DNA of 64,000 bases from Takakia lepidozioides (GCA_030704615.1 CM060731.1:3844001-3908000); one strand, 5' to 3'; positions 1 to 11,346 are shown, counted from the stretch's first letter. Numbers and translations: made by a program. The notes: generated by a model from the sequence alone, not told the origin.

Positions 1-1965
1 GCCGTCAGTTGCACTCCTCGTGTTGCCGTGCTCGCGGGCTGAGAGTTATGGCGTCTGAGCTCTGTTGCTACCCTGTCTGTTGCTTTGTGCCCATGCCGGA
101 CGAGCTCCTGGGGATGCGCAATGGCGGTGTCTTGTCTCTTCTCACAGGCGGGGACCCGTGTGATGGCATCATCTCTTTCCCTCCTCTGGCTTTTATGTTT
201 CGCAGAGGCGCTTGGGTGGGGAAGTATATATCTCTCTCTCCCTTCTTAAACCTAGCATTTGTATGCTTCGCTTCTCCTTAGCTGTGCTGGAGGTGGCTTG
301 CTGGTGGCGATGGCGCAATGTTACCTTCCCCAATTGCTCAAGGTGCTTTTGGTGATGAGGGTTCCTTTTAATCCATATCTTTCTCTCTTGTTTTTGGGGT
401 TCTTAGTTGACATCGATGACAAGTGTAGGGGTCTGTGATTCACCTGGGGTTCCACAATCCTCACTAACCCATTGGTTTTTGTGGGGCTTGTGATGGACCA
501 GGTGAGGATCCCTACCTACTTTGAATTCTCTTGAGTTTGCAGATAAGGATGTGGCAAAGGAACCAACTGCTGCTGCCTGCAGCCCCGTTTTCGGCCCACT
601 TGCTCCCGGTTTGACATGATGATGCTTGCTTTTGACCTCTCTTTTGCTGCTGCTGATGGAGCATTTCGGCCTGGCAGCCCTGTCTTATGCAGCACAACAT
701 GTGAATCCTACCCTATCTTGAATCTTTGACAGCTTTACCCGTGGATTTGTAGTCTAGGTTTCTTTTTTTTGGCCTTAAAGAGGATTGATGGTGTAAGGGT
801 AAAGTCATCAGTGGCTGTTTGGCTCTAAGGATGAGGAGATCTGGTTTTTGTTAAAGAAGACAGCCTGATAAGGCAATGGCACGCCGTTTTTAGACCTGGA
901 TTTGTTGTGGAATGGAGCATAGTGAGGTTCTATTTGCAAAACATGGCATTGGCCTCCTGTGAAATAGTGACGGTAAGCTCTAAAGGACTCTGGCCAGTGA
1001 TTATTTACTTTATTTTGCCATATGAACAGCCACCTGCATTGTATGATTTATCTTGGCCAAGAGACTTGGTCTTGGGCACTCAAATTGTATGTGTGTCCAT
1101 ATCTTGATGCTGTGACAGGGCAGACCTTTCTTCCATGCCAAAGTGCCTTATATGATGCATATCTTGGGGCAACTGTCCATGAGGTAGAATGTAGTTGCAA
1201 TCAGTCTTGTCATGCCCAAAGTGTTCACTTGGTTGCATATTTGGAGTCTGATTTACTGCAGGCTGGGCCAGCAAGAGTCCTATGTGCACAGGTCCTGAAT
1301 ATGTACAATGACAGGCTGTTCTTACATACCCAGAAGACCTTGCACGATGCATGCTTTGGGGTGCTTACATTTGACTAAATGTGAAGCTGCAATATGGCTT
1401 GCCATGCCCAAGAAATGTATTTGGTGGCAGGCCCGAAGTGTAATTAATTGCAGGCTGGTCCTTCCTGCTGCCGGTGTGAACACTCCCTGAATGTGTTGTA
1501 GGGCAAGCTGTTCTTACCTACTTTGCATAATGCTTGTCTTGGATCACCTCAAGGTACTTGTGTATACATATCTTGGATTTGTAATGTGACAAGATGTTCT
1601 TATATGCCCATGATATCTTGCATGGTGCATATCTTATGGATAACTATGGATGATGTAATCTGAGGCTGCAATCTAACTTATATTGTGCAAGAGGGTCACT
1701 TGGGTACATGACAGGAATTTGATTATGAACATACCCCGCCCTCCCACCCTGTTTTATCATGACTGATTGGTATGTTATGACAAGACTGGAAATGTTAGAT
1801 GGTGCCCTGTCATGGGGCTGTTTTTGTCTTTAATTGACAATGACCCTAGTTGGTCTTGTCCATGTCTTGACATGACATGAATATCTTCCATCTCTCTTAT
1901 TAACTTTTCTACCCCCTCTTTCCTTCTGTGGTTTTTTTTTTTTTTTTGTGAGCAGCACGAAAGAG
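1..1965. repeat. Long direct repeat, copy 1 (about 1.9 kb)
   Basis: This stretch is repeated with high identity at 4,847-7,566. Identical landmarks in the same order include the segment with ATGGCGTCTGAGCTCTG near the start, the TGCTGCTGATGGAGCATTTC block and the GACAATGACCCTAGTTGG block at the end. The repeat begins at or before base 1. No protein of known family is seen; open frames of 60-118 codons are not recognisable. Copy 1 keeps the uninterrupted sequence around 1,893-1,910, where copy 2 holds a LINE fragment. It could be a segmental duplication or two copies of an unclassified repeat family; the sequence does not decide. Confidence 0.85.
1100..1640. repeat. Degenerate internal tandem motif in the long repeat
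   Basis: Four decayed versions of one motif follow each other near 1,117, 1,307, 1,500 and 1,585. Each runs: GACAGG-like start, a TGTTCTTA-like core, a pyrimidine/CC segment, then GATGCATATCTTGGGG or a variant. The same four occur in copy 2. The spacing is irregular (about 190, 190 and 85 bases), which suggests an old tandem array that has lost pieces. No coding signal is seen. Confidence 0.5.
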
Positions 1966-2022
1966 AGGAAGATATTCATGTCATGTCAAGACATAGACAA
2001 GACTTAATAAAAGTTATTGTCA
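1830..2022. repeat. Inverted repeat with 37-base core arms
   Basis: The left core arm (1,853-1,889, starting GTCTTGTCCATGTCTTGACA) and the right core arm (1,967-2,003, starting GGAAGATATTCATGTCATG) are reverse complements with one mismatch over 37 bases. Weaker complementarity extends outward to the ATTGTCAA segments. The loop of about 77 bases contains a T17-type run and GTGAGCAGCA. Copy 2 of the long repeat has the left arm (about 6,709-6,747) but GA-rich repeat where the right arm would be. Confidence 0.8.
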
Positions 2023-3740
2023 AGAAAAATGGCCTCATTACAAGGCATTGTCAAACATCTCCTTACATGTACAATCCCAGAAAAAAGATCCTTAAATTAC
2101 AAGGTATCCTTATATCATCATGTTAACACTTCCCCTCCATAAATAGTTCATCTTAAATAAAAGAGACTGGATTTCAAAGTTCTTGAAATCATAGGGTGGG
2201 AGGGTGGGGTCTTCTAAAAAAACAAACACATAGCATGAGCATGTAGGGTTCTGAAGAATATATGCACGTTTGCATACAGTCAATCAATCAAAGTCTGAAC
2301 CACTTTATTTAAAACATACTGAGTTTTAAATAAGAGTTGTACGTGTTCCAGTGGCTACAACAACCAAACAGAGGGCAAATGTTGTGATGATCATACAAAA
2401 ACCCGTAAGTCATTACCATGTCACATTCCCAATCTCTCGGGGGAGCTTAAGAATACAGTTCGTAATAAAAAAAAGCCCTTTAAAAATACTGGCTTGGTAA
2501 TTCTTGGGTTCAAATAGCTTAAACAAGTATGTTGTAAGCTCAACAGGTATTTGAGAAAACCATTCCAGCAGACCTAAGAGTGAGAGCTTTGATGAAAACA
2601 ATTCCCTATTACAGCTTTAAAGGACTTGTATGTTCCTAAAAGCACAAGCTGAACTGATTGTACTCCCCATAAGTAGATGCAGGGCTATGGTATGTATCCC
2701 AGGGCCTTATCCAATCACTCTGCCCAAGTTTTAGAGAGATCCTCAAAAAATACCAGTCTGTAATCAGGTTATAATCTCCATGGGGAGCCTGAAAGAATGT
2801 ATGTGTTCTTAAAAGGCTTACCCAATGCCTTACTAATACATTCTAAACTGGTGAGGCATAAACAGCACTGTCTGACTCTCCAAAAGGCCAGAAAACAGGT
2901 CTGGAAAAATGCATCCAATGTCACACTTGCCACCACCAAACCTTGTCATCACAACAGCCCGAACCTTCACAATAAGGTCTGATTTCTAGGAGGCCCAGCC
3001 CATTTACTTCCTGACTTAACAGATTTGGTTACCAAAGAACCAGAAATCAAAGTAAAGGTTTTAAGGCATATCCCCTTGAAGCAGCTTTGAAGCAGAAAAT
3101 TGCAACAACGGCAGCTTGCAGCATATCTTATCCTCCTGTAGTAACCAGATCATCTGCAAACCAAGAGTTCATGCCAAGTGAAATCCCTCACCTGCGCCCG
3201 TCCCAAAAACAAACACAAAAAATGTTTTGTGCGTTAGTGAGGATGCGCGAGGTGAATTACAGGATTTCACAGTTGCTATCCATGTCAGTTATGAGCCATA
3301 AAGCATGCAAAGATCACAGAACCAGCAGAAGAAAGCATAGATGTGACACCACAAAGAACCTCAATCTTTTGTGGAGTAGGACGCTGCAGTGTTCATCATC
3401 TGAATTTGAACGAGCACAACAGAATGCAACGGGAGGAGAGTTGAGGACAGGTTGTATCTTGTAATACAGGCCGCTTCCCCACCTCCATAACCGCCGCTGC
3501 TTCATCAATGAGGAAAAAACGTAGGCAAACACAATAGTATGTCATTTGCCATCGCGGGAGATGAAAGTGTCTGCCGTCATCGCGCGTTCAACAAACAAGA
3601 ACACACCCGTTCGGATCTTGCTGCTCGGGCATTCAGCCGCCATCGAGCATTCGTCCGCCATTGCCCTCTTCCAGAGAAAAAAACACGCACGATATTGTTC
3701 TGTGTCTAGGGCAGAGAGACACTTAAAGGAAAACCACCCG
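2023..3740. other. Unassigned interval between repeats
   Basis: No gene can be supported here. Open frames are short (61-125 codons) and show no recognisable family. The sequence is AT-rich to about 3,060 and then more balanced. It could be decayed repeat or plain intergenic sequence. Confidence 0.4.
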
Positions 3741-4825
3741 CGATTTCATCCACCATCCGGTATGGATGGTATCAGACCAGGATGAAAAATGGGCATTCAA
3801 TAGGTTTAAATCAAAGGAGCATAAACCTAAAATGCATTGAAATGCATATCTGCCTATAAATCATCCAGTTATGGTTATAACAGACATTTCATCCAGTATG
3901 GATGAAACCGTAAAAAATTGGGATTAAAAATATATAGTATTTCCAAAATAAGTATTATGGAAAAAAAATTGATAATCCCAAACAAGTAGTTGGAGAGAGG
4001 GAGAGAGAGGGAGAGAGAGAGGGAGTGAAAGGGAGAGATCAGGAAACAAAAAGAAAAAGAGGAAGGTGGGGGGGGGGGAGTGACTGAGTAGCAGCTGCTC
4101 AGTCACCCCCAACCTTTTTGTTTTTTCTTTGTTGCCCCCTCTCTCCCTTTGTCTCCCTCCTCGGAATTGGCTGGTTGCATCAGTGTTCTTTTCATGTTGT
4201 TCCATTTGTACCAGATGGACTCTAAACAGTGTTTTCAACTGCTTTATAAAGGTTTTCTATCCATACCAGAAGAATTACCTGGGTGGACACTAAAATACCT
4301 CTAAAAAGGGCCTATAATTTTTCATTCCTCTTTTATTGACTTTCATCTATACCATATGAGTCACCAGAGAATGAGGAATTACCTCCGTAGGGGTTGTGAC
4401 ACTGGCATCCTATCTATAATTTTTCCATCCATACGGGATGAAAAATACCAGGATTTGAATTCGTTTTATTCCTCCTTTATGCTTTTTTCCATACTGGATG
4501 ATGCTTTATCTTAGGGGATGATGAATTACCTGTTAGGATGAGAAACCGCTGCCTTGGATGATGTGTACTGATTTTTCATCCTTCTGATGGACCTCCTCCA
4601 AATAAATGAACCTATTTTTTTTTTCATCTGAACCGGATGAAAAAAAACAGCTTATGATGGCCCTGGAGAATTGTTTAATTACCCTTAATTACTGCTAATT
4701 AAGGAGTGAAACCCTAACCCCTACCCTATAATCTATTGTTTAAACCTAGCTAACGGATGACATCCGTCGGGTTTTCGAGACAAAGGGTGTTGATTATTCA
4801 TCCTCCGCGGATGAAAAATCGGGCT
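3740..4825. repeat. Cluster of CATCC/GGATG palindromes
   Basis: At least five imperfect palindromes of the form TTTTTCATCC, 4-7 bases, GGATGAAAAA occur here: about 3,745-3,790, 3,888-3,908, 4,425-4,450, 4,618-4,650 and 4,795-4,822. Single-arm versions lie near 4,485, 4,513, 4,540 and 4,573. No open frame accompanies them. Repeated palindromes beside a repeat copy could be subterminal motifs of a DNA transposon; that is inference. Confidence 0.6.
3985..4165. repeat. G-tract foldback element
   Basis: A GA-rich tract leads into a run of G and then GTGACTGAG, a short centre (TAGCAGCT) and GCTCAGTCACCCCC, then C/T-rich sequence that mirrors the left side. The arms are about 60 bases with some mismatch. 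A related but reverse-oriented arm with the same CAACAAAGAAAA and GGTTGGGG order occurs at 9,690-9,792. This looks like a small foldback family, name unknown. Confidence 0.6.
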
Positions 4826-4846
4826 TTGCCCTAGGGTGTCTCTCCT

Positions 4847-7566
4847 GCCATCAACTGCACTCCTCGTGCTTCTGAGTTTGCGGGCTGAGAGTTATGGCGT
4901 CTGAGCTCTGCTGCTACCCTGTCTGTTGCTTCGTGCCTATGCCGGATGAACTCCTGGGGATGCGCAATGGCGGCGTCTTGTCTCTTCTCACAGGCGAGAG
5001 ACCCCGCTGTGATGGCATCGTCTCTTTCCCTCCTCTGGCTTTTATGTTTTGCAGCGGCGCTTGGGTGGGGAAGTATATATCTCTCTCTCCCTTCTTAAAC
5101 CTAGCATTTGTATGCTTCGCTTCTCCTTAGCTGTGCTGGAGGTGGCTTGTTGGTGGCGATGGCGCAGAGTTACCTTACCCAATCGCTCAAGGTGCTTTTG
5201 GTGATTAGGGTTCCTTTTACTTCATGTCTTTCTCTCTTGTTTTTGGGGTTCTTAGTTGACATCGATGACAAGTGTAGGGGTCTGTGATTCACTTGGGGTT
5301 CCACAATGCTCACTAACCCATTGGTTTTTGTGGGGGCTTGTGATGGGACCAGGTGAGGATCCCTACCTGTTTTGAATTCTCTTGATCTTGTAGATAAAGA
5401 TGTGCGCAAAAGGAATATACTGCTGCTGCCTGCAGCCCCGATCTCGGCCCGCTTGCTCCCGGTTTGACTTGATGATGCTTGCTTTTGACTTATCTTTTGC
5501 TGCTGCTGATGGAGCATTTCGGCCTGGCAGCCCTGCCTCATGCAGCACAACATGTGAATCCTACCTTGTCTTGAATCTTTGACAGCTTTGCCTGTGGATT
5601 TTTAGACTAGGTACTTTGTTTGGCCTTAAAAGAGGATTGATGGTGTAAGGGTAAAGTCATCAGTGGCTGTTTGGCTCTAAGGATGAGGAGATCTGGTTTT
5701 TGTTAAAGAAGACAGCCTGATAAGGCAATGACACGCCGTTTTTAGACCTGGATTTGTTGTGGAATGGAGCATAGTGAGGTTCTATTTGCAAAACATGACA
5801 TTGGCCTCCTGTGAAATAGTGACGGTAAGCTCTAAAGGACTCTGGCCAGTGATTATTTACTTTATTTTGCCATATGAACAGCCACCTACATTGTATGATT
5901 TATCTTGGCCAAGAGACTTGGTCTTGGGCACTCAAATTGTATGTGTGTCCATATCTGGATGCTGTGACAGGGCAGGCCTTTCTTCCATGCCAAAGTGCCT
6001 TACATGATGCATATCTTGGGGCAAATGTACATGATTTAGAATGAAGTCGCAGTCAGTCTAGTCATGCCCAAAGTGATCACTTGGTTGCATGTTTGGAGTC
6101 TGATTTACTGCAGGCTAGGCCAGCAAGAGTCCTATGTACACAAGTCCGGAATATGTACAATGATAGGCTGTTCTTACATACCCAGAAGGCCTTGCACGAT
6201 GCATGCTTTGGGGTGCTTACATTTGGCCAAATGTGAAGCTACAATATGGCTTGCCTTGCCCAAGAAGTTTACTTAGTAGCAGGCCCGAATTGTAACTAAT
6301 TACAGGTTGGTCCTTCCAATTGTCTGTGTGAACACTCCCTGAATGTGTTGTAGGGCAGGCTGTCCTCACCTACATTGCATAGTGCTTGTCTTGGATCACC
6401 TCAAGGTACTTGTGTATACTGGATCTAAAATGTGGCAAGATGTTCTTATATGCCCGTGATATCTTGCATGGTGCATATCTTATGGATAACTATGGATGAT
6501 GTAATCTGAGGCTGCAATCTGACTTATATTGTGCAAGAGGGTCACTTGGGTATATGACAGGAATCTGATTATGAACATACCCCGCCCTCCCACCCTGTTT
6601 TATCATGACTGAATGGGTGGTGTCACTTGGTGTGTTATGACAAGACTGGAAATGTAAGATGGTGCCCTGTCATGGGCTGTTTATGTCTTTAATTGACAAT
6701 GACCCTAGTTGGTCTTGTCCATGTCTTGACATGACATGAATATCTTCCCTCTCCTTCTCTCTTTTTAACTTTTTCTGCAGAGGGGTCAACTCTGAGGTTA
6801 AGAAAACCATGCTTTGTTGCATTATTAGACCTGCCTCGGAGTACGGATCTGCAATATGGGTTGATAAATCTGACTTAGAGGTTGTAGTGTCCAAAGCCAT
6901 GTCTGTTGCCATGAGATTGTATGATGAAAATGAAGTTAGGCAGAAAACTTCCCTGAACTTGTTTCTAGTCAGTGACATGGGGGTGGACATCTTGGATGAC
7001 CTCAAGGGTCTACCAACTCTCGGCACTAGACTGAAATTTAAACTCAGGGCAGGAAGCCTACCTTTGAACATCAAACAGAAGCAGAGAGGAAAGGGAGAGT
7101 GCAATTGCCCGTTGTGTGGGCAATCTGAAGACAGTACTCATTTTCTGATACACTGTCCGGGGTTCTCTCACCAAAGAGGCGCTCTCTTCAAATCTATCAA
7201 GGGAATTGTGCCTACACCTCTGTTTACCAACTTTGGAAGTCTCAAGGTTGAGCCAAAAGCCCAGGCCCTCCTGAGGCCTAGTTATTGGGCAAATCACAGA
7301 CAATAGATTGATGCTTGTGTGAAGGGATTTCTAGAGGATATCTGGAAAACCCAGATTAATTCTATATATGAAGGCAAGTCTTACTACCAACGTCAGCCCT
7401 TGACAGAGGCAGGTTCTGTCCCTTTTGTTTCCACTCAAATTGGGCGTGAGGTCAATGGCCACAAGGCTACGGCAAACAACGTCTTATCAGTACAATCTTT
7501 TTAACTTTCTCTACACCCTCTATCCCTTGTGGGTTTGTTTATTTTTGTGAGCAGCAAAAAAAAGAG
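4847..7566. repeat. Long direct repeat, copy 2, interrupted by a LINE fragment
   Basis: This is the second copy of the repeat at 1-1,965, collinear from its first bases through 6,772. A LINE fragment fills 6,773-7,495, and the repeat resumes at 7,509 (CTCTACACCCTC... to GTGAGCAGCA). Small substitutions and indels separate the copies throughout. After 7,556 the sequence turns into GA-rich simple repeat in place of the right hairpin arm present in copy 1. Confidence 0.85.
6773..7495 (+). mobile_element. 5'-truncated LINE fragment with target-site duplication
   Basis: The translated frame (about 6,809-7,306) matches the downstream part of the LINE at 22.7-24.1 kb. It has a Cys/His cluster CPLCGQSED...HFLIHCPGF, typical of LINE ORF2 ends after the reverse transcriptase. 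The fragment is flanked by TCTTTTTAACTTT at 6,760-6,772 and 7,496-7,508, and copy 1 of the surrounding repeat has the matching single empty site at 1,893. Relative to the 23-kb copy it lacks about 301 bases at a GATAA microhomology. The endonuclease and RT core are absent, so it cannot move by itself. Confidence 0.85.
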
Positions 7567-7640
7567 GGAGAGAGGGAGAGGGAGAGAGGGAGAGGGAGAG
7601 AGGGAGAGAGGGAGAGAGAGGGACAGAGAGAGGGAGAGAT
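7556..7640. repeat. GA-rich simple repeat
   Basis: Runs of AGGGAGAG and GAGAGAGGG units follow directly after GTGAGCAGCAAAAAAAAG. The tract ends in GGGAGAGATCAGGAAAC, the same string that ends the GA tract at 4,030, so both belong to one repeat type. Confidence 0.9.
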
Positions 7641-7990
7641 CAGGAAACCAAAAATAAATAAAAATGGCTTGCACTTAATCACATGCTCATTACTTTTGAG
7701 TAAACGGTACCCTTGTCCACTGGGTTTGTTTCTGTAGCTGAACGAGCATTAGTTTCCGGTGAATGAGGTTGTCATGAAGAAGAGGGAAATATGCCATACT
7801 GTTTCACTCGAAGTGCAGAGTGCCTGCCATGGCCAACCATACTATGTCGTGAAAGATGAGCCTGTCCCGGATGTATTCCATGGCTATGCCACAAGACCCG
7901 CATTCTGGCGAATGCACACAAGAAAGACCACAGTGGAGGGGAGAGGACTTCCATGCAGGGACATGAGACTGTAGCATGATCCCTTTCATG
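7641..7990. other. Unassigned interval
   Basis: No recognisable gene; short open frames on both strands only. It lies between the GA repeat and the stop codon of the minus-strand gene region that starts at 7,991. Confidence 0.4.
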
Positions 7991-9600
7991 TCAAGGGTGT
8001 TGGTGGCCGCCTTCTCTGGCACGGTACCTCCTGTCCTTCAAGTTTCGCCCCACCATCTCCATCACCCTTGTGTCACTCCAATTGCCCGGAAACCGGCGGT
8101 CTAACTCATAGGCATACGCCCGCTTCGCGCCAAAGTGCTGATCAGCCCACTCGATGTGCAAAGGGAACCACCTCAATGCGAGTTCAAAGGCTGGCTTCTT
8201 CATAGCCTCCCAGAACGCACCGCAAGGGTCACCATGGCGATTCACCTCCACCGGTGGCACCACGATCTTTGCCAACTCCACGTCATGTATCGCCAAAGGC
8301 ATGTTCTTCTTCCCACCCTCTCTCTTCTTTGTAGCCTCCTTCCCCTGCTCCTTTGTTACCCCACTGCCCTCCCCCGCATGCACACTCACCCCTTCCTCTC
8401 CATGGGACTTCTTCTTCTTCTTCTTCTTTTCCTTCCCCTTCTCCACGACCATCTCCTTCCCCTTCCCCGCTACTTCCTCTCTCTCCTTCTCCCTCTCCCT
8501 TCTCTCTCTCTCCTCGGCAGCCCCTTCATTGATGGTAAAAGGGATCTCGGGAGATCGAGGCCTCTTCTTCTTACCTTTGGTGTTCGGGTCCTTCATGAAC
8601 ACCGCGTGCTCTCCCTCATTGGCAACCCCACTGGACTGTACCAATGAGGCCAGCCATGTTGCTGCCTCCTGAAGACAAATAACCCCTCCAAATTCAAAAA
8701 AAGAAACAAACAACAAAGAAAATCATGCATGCAAACGAAAGGATAAATCATGGAACAAGGTGCGACAGTTGTACCTTTGCAAGCTTGTCCGACTCGCCCC
8801 CGGTGTCACCCGATGTGGCAGGAGTCCCCATTGCCGAATGTGCCCGCTCTATCCCCTCCCGGAGCGCCACTGGAAGTAGATTCCAGATGTGGAGCATAGC
8901 CGGCGGCGGCGCCCCGTAGTCCAGGCCCTTCTTTGCTGACCGCTCAGGCTCAAGGGGCGGTGTTGCTGATCGGCTAGGCTGCTCCGAACCGGCCCATACC
9001 TCCTCCTCTCCCCCCCCCCCCCCCCCAAATGCGTATCAGGGTAGAAGCCCTCACCCGGCTTGACTTCTTCAAGGCGCTTCACTATCTTGGCCACTTCATT
9101 GGCCCTCCTCGTCTCCTCCTCCCTGATCGACAACAATGGGCTGGCAATGGAGGCTTTCAAAGGCCCTTGAACCTGACGTTGGGCCTTGGCAAGTGCAGCC
9201 TTTGCTGCGGAGGAAGGGGTTGCTATGGGGGTGACATCCAAAAGTTGCCCATACTGGGCCCCCGAACGGGTGATGTGTTTGCCAAGGTACATTTCACCCG
9301 TCTTGGTGGCCGGGGGTGTGCTCAACTGAGCATCCGGCTCAGCAATAACCTCCCGAATAGGAGAGCTGGTTGAGCCGGCCCCTGGCGCATCCAAGATGTG
9401 GACAAGAGGGGGGTACTGGCCTCGGGGGGCAGACGAGCCCTCCGGCTGCGGCTGTCGACGGGGCTAGTTAACCGTGAGAAGCCCTGGCGCGTCACATGTG
9501 CCGGTAGAGCAAACGGATTGTCCGCCCCTTTCTTTGGGGCAGGGGACTTCTTCTCTTTCCCCATAAGCTGGCACCTGTCATGCAAACCTACAAGTTGGCG
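7991..9600 (-). CDS. Unrecognised minus-strand gene end, transposon-type, at least two exons
   Basis: The last exon (8,668 down to 7,991) reads open from EAATWLASLV through a long Lys/Glu-rich stretch (REREKEREE, KEKKKKKKK) to a basic end with LKDRRYRAREGG. A 106-base intron (8,669-8,774) has a GTACAA donor and a TTTGTCTTCAG acceptor and keeps the frame (DKLAK joined to EAATW). Farther upstream, coding-like sequence continues with shifts in frame around 9,009-9,025 (a C16 run) and 9,330-9,585 (KEKKSPAPKKG). I do not recognise the family. The low-complexity basic middle, poly-C tracts and nearby Ulp1-like remains suggest a gene carried by a DNA transposon. A host gene cannot be excluded. Confidence 0.5.
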
Positions 9601-9689
9601 TCATTAGGAAACAACCTCTACATTCCAGATCAAAAACAAAAAAAAACCAAGCATGTCAGGGGCTAAGAGCAGCTAGTGCTCGGGGTCTC

Positions 9690-9792
9690 GAGAGGGGGCA
9701 ACAAAGAAAAGAAAAAGGTTGGGGGGGGGGTGACTGAGCACCACCAACAGCTGCTAAGCACCACGGGCTCAGTCACTCCCCCCCCCCCCCAG
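9690..9792. repeat. G-tract/C-tract foldback, second member
   Basis: A G11-type run followed by GTGACTGAGC and, about 30 bases later, GCTCAGTCACT followed by a C14-type run form a hairpin. The left flank GGGGGCAACAAAGAAAAG is the reverse complement of sequence at about 4,110-4,145. The same family is at 3,985-4,165. Confidence 0.6.
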
Positions 9793-9849
9793 TAGGAAAG
9801 AGAACAAATGCAGATGAAAAGTGAGAAACGTACCGGCCCAGCACCTCCT

Positions 9850-10601
9850 ACCCGTGGTTGTACAAATGTTGGATTCAAGTAAACATCTATGTAATGTGTC
9901 GTAAAGCAACCACTCCCAAGGAGAGACCTGTTGGGGGACAGGGGGATACAACCACACGCGGGGGGCAGTGGCGTTCTTCCATTGGAGGCTCGGGGGTAGA
10001 AATCCTCTGGAAAGTGCCCAGAAACGTGCAAACAAAGGCTTCAGCATACTGTGAGTATGTGACCTTTTGACACTATTTAAATGGAGGTACCGCTTCCCTT
10101 CCAGAATGACGGCACTCTAGTGCGATCTGCACATGACAATTGCAAACAACGGAATTAGAACATGAATGCACTCATGACACTGAGAATACAACACCGATGT
10201 GTGATATAGGGTAGCATGCAGCAGAGTACGTACGCATATATAACAGGAATAATTATGGCCTCCACCCAATCACACTGAAGGTAAGGAAAGCGTTCTTGCA
10301 TCCACTGTAGAATAGAACGAGCGCCCGCACCGGATTCCTTGTAGTGGTCACAAAGGCATATCCAGGTAAAACTGTCAAGAAGACGTATCTTATTTTGTAC
10401 ATGGACGGGAAGGGACAGTAATTTCATTTGCAAATAGAAATCCATGACTCTGTAACTTGTCCACCCCTTGGGGTTAATCAGGAGATCTGCGTCGTCTAGT
10501 CTAAGGGTGATATTGGGGCCTACACAGTTCTGGAAAAACCAGACGTTTGATGTCTGTTTTACTTCTGCACCAGCTGATATCCTGGAGACATACACCATCA
10601 C
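9850..10601 (-). pseudogene. Broken Ulp1-like (C48) cysteine peptidase
   Basis: On the minus strand, about 10,500-10,240 encodes LLINPKGWTSYRVMDFYLQ followed by ILQWMQERFP and a DWVEAIIIPV segment. This is the order seen at the start of Ulp1-type SUMO-peptidase domains (region defining the N-terminal fold, then the strand before the catalytic His). Farther on (about 9,970-9,890) VVVSPCP and QQ, then VVALRHIT in another frame, resemble the end around the catalytic Cys, but the expected DCG is not there and a frame change and stops occur. Ulp1-like domains are often carried by plant MULE and CACTA transposons, so this is probably transposon cargo. It appears inactive. Confidence 0.5.
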
Positions 10602-10639
10602 AAATACATGTCAAACGTATGCACAGTGGCAAGTAAAGT

Positions 10640-11346
10640 GCATAATGCAAAAGATTACCATTTGAATTCAACGAAAATAGGACGATTGTTGACTCGCATC
10701 GTTTTTTTCAGCCCTTCGTGAAGTCTGCAATGACATACAACACATTCATGTCAAAAAAAGTATGCCGGCAAAGGGGTTGCCCAAGCAGAAGTAGGATATG
10801 TAGAATTGTCAGATGCAAAAATAGGGCATTCAATACTAACGGGGATGTGTGTAAATGAGGAGGCTCCGATTCCATCTTCTCTTCTGTTCTGTGGACTGTG
10901 CGCCATGAAACAATATCCGCACACGCACTCGTTGATGCTCCCATAGTGCCCACCTCACTGCCACGGACACCTGTCAATGTTGGCCAAGGCAGAGCTCTGG
11001 ATGAAGGAGCTCCGAGGGCGTTCTTTCCTCCAAAACGTTCAGTCACAACCTCGCTTGAATGCAATTCGATTTACATTTGAGTAAGAGCACCTGGTTCAGT
11101 GACATTAATGCCAAGGAGGGTAAGGTCTGTGGCGGCGGTGTCATGGTTACACAGACGACCGTCATGTACATGGTCGGGCTTTGCTGCATCATCGGCCCCA
11201 ATGCGTTCATGTGCAAGTTTCCCTTCCACTCCAGGTGTGGGCTCAGCGTCTTGTAACAACTCTGTAGGCATGACTGGAAGGGGCTGATTGTAAGCACGTT
11301 GCACGACACCACAATCTACTTCATGAGAAGGCAAAGCCTAAGGGGG
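10640..11346 (-). other. Possible upstream exons of the transposon-type gene
   Basis: Minus-strand frames between 11,334 and 10,708 (for example a frame with ERFGGKNALGAPSSR and GASTSACADIVSW) look coding-like but match no family I know. The Ty3/gypsy LTR begins directly beyond 11,346, so the upstream end of this gene may have been cut off by that insertion. Confidence 0.25.

Noticed and set aside
907-1378. Open frames of 66-118 codons in the long repeat, also present in copy 2
   Set aside because: The two copies keep different frames and lengths, no family is recognised, and the underlying sequence is a decayed tandem motif.
8135-8672. Two plus-strand open frames of about 170 codons
   Set aside because: They lie opposite the Lys/Glu-rich exon on the minus strand; their Leu/Phe/Ser-rich content is the mirror of that bias.
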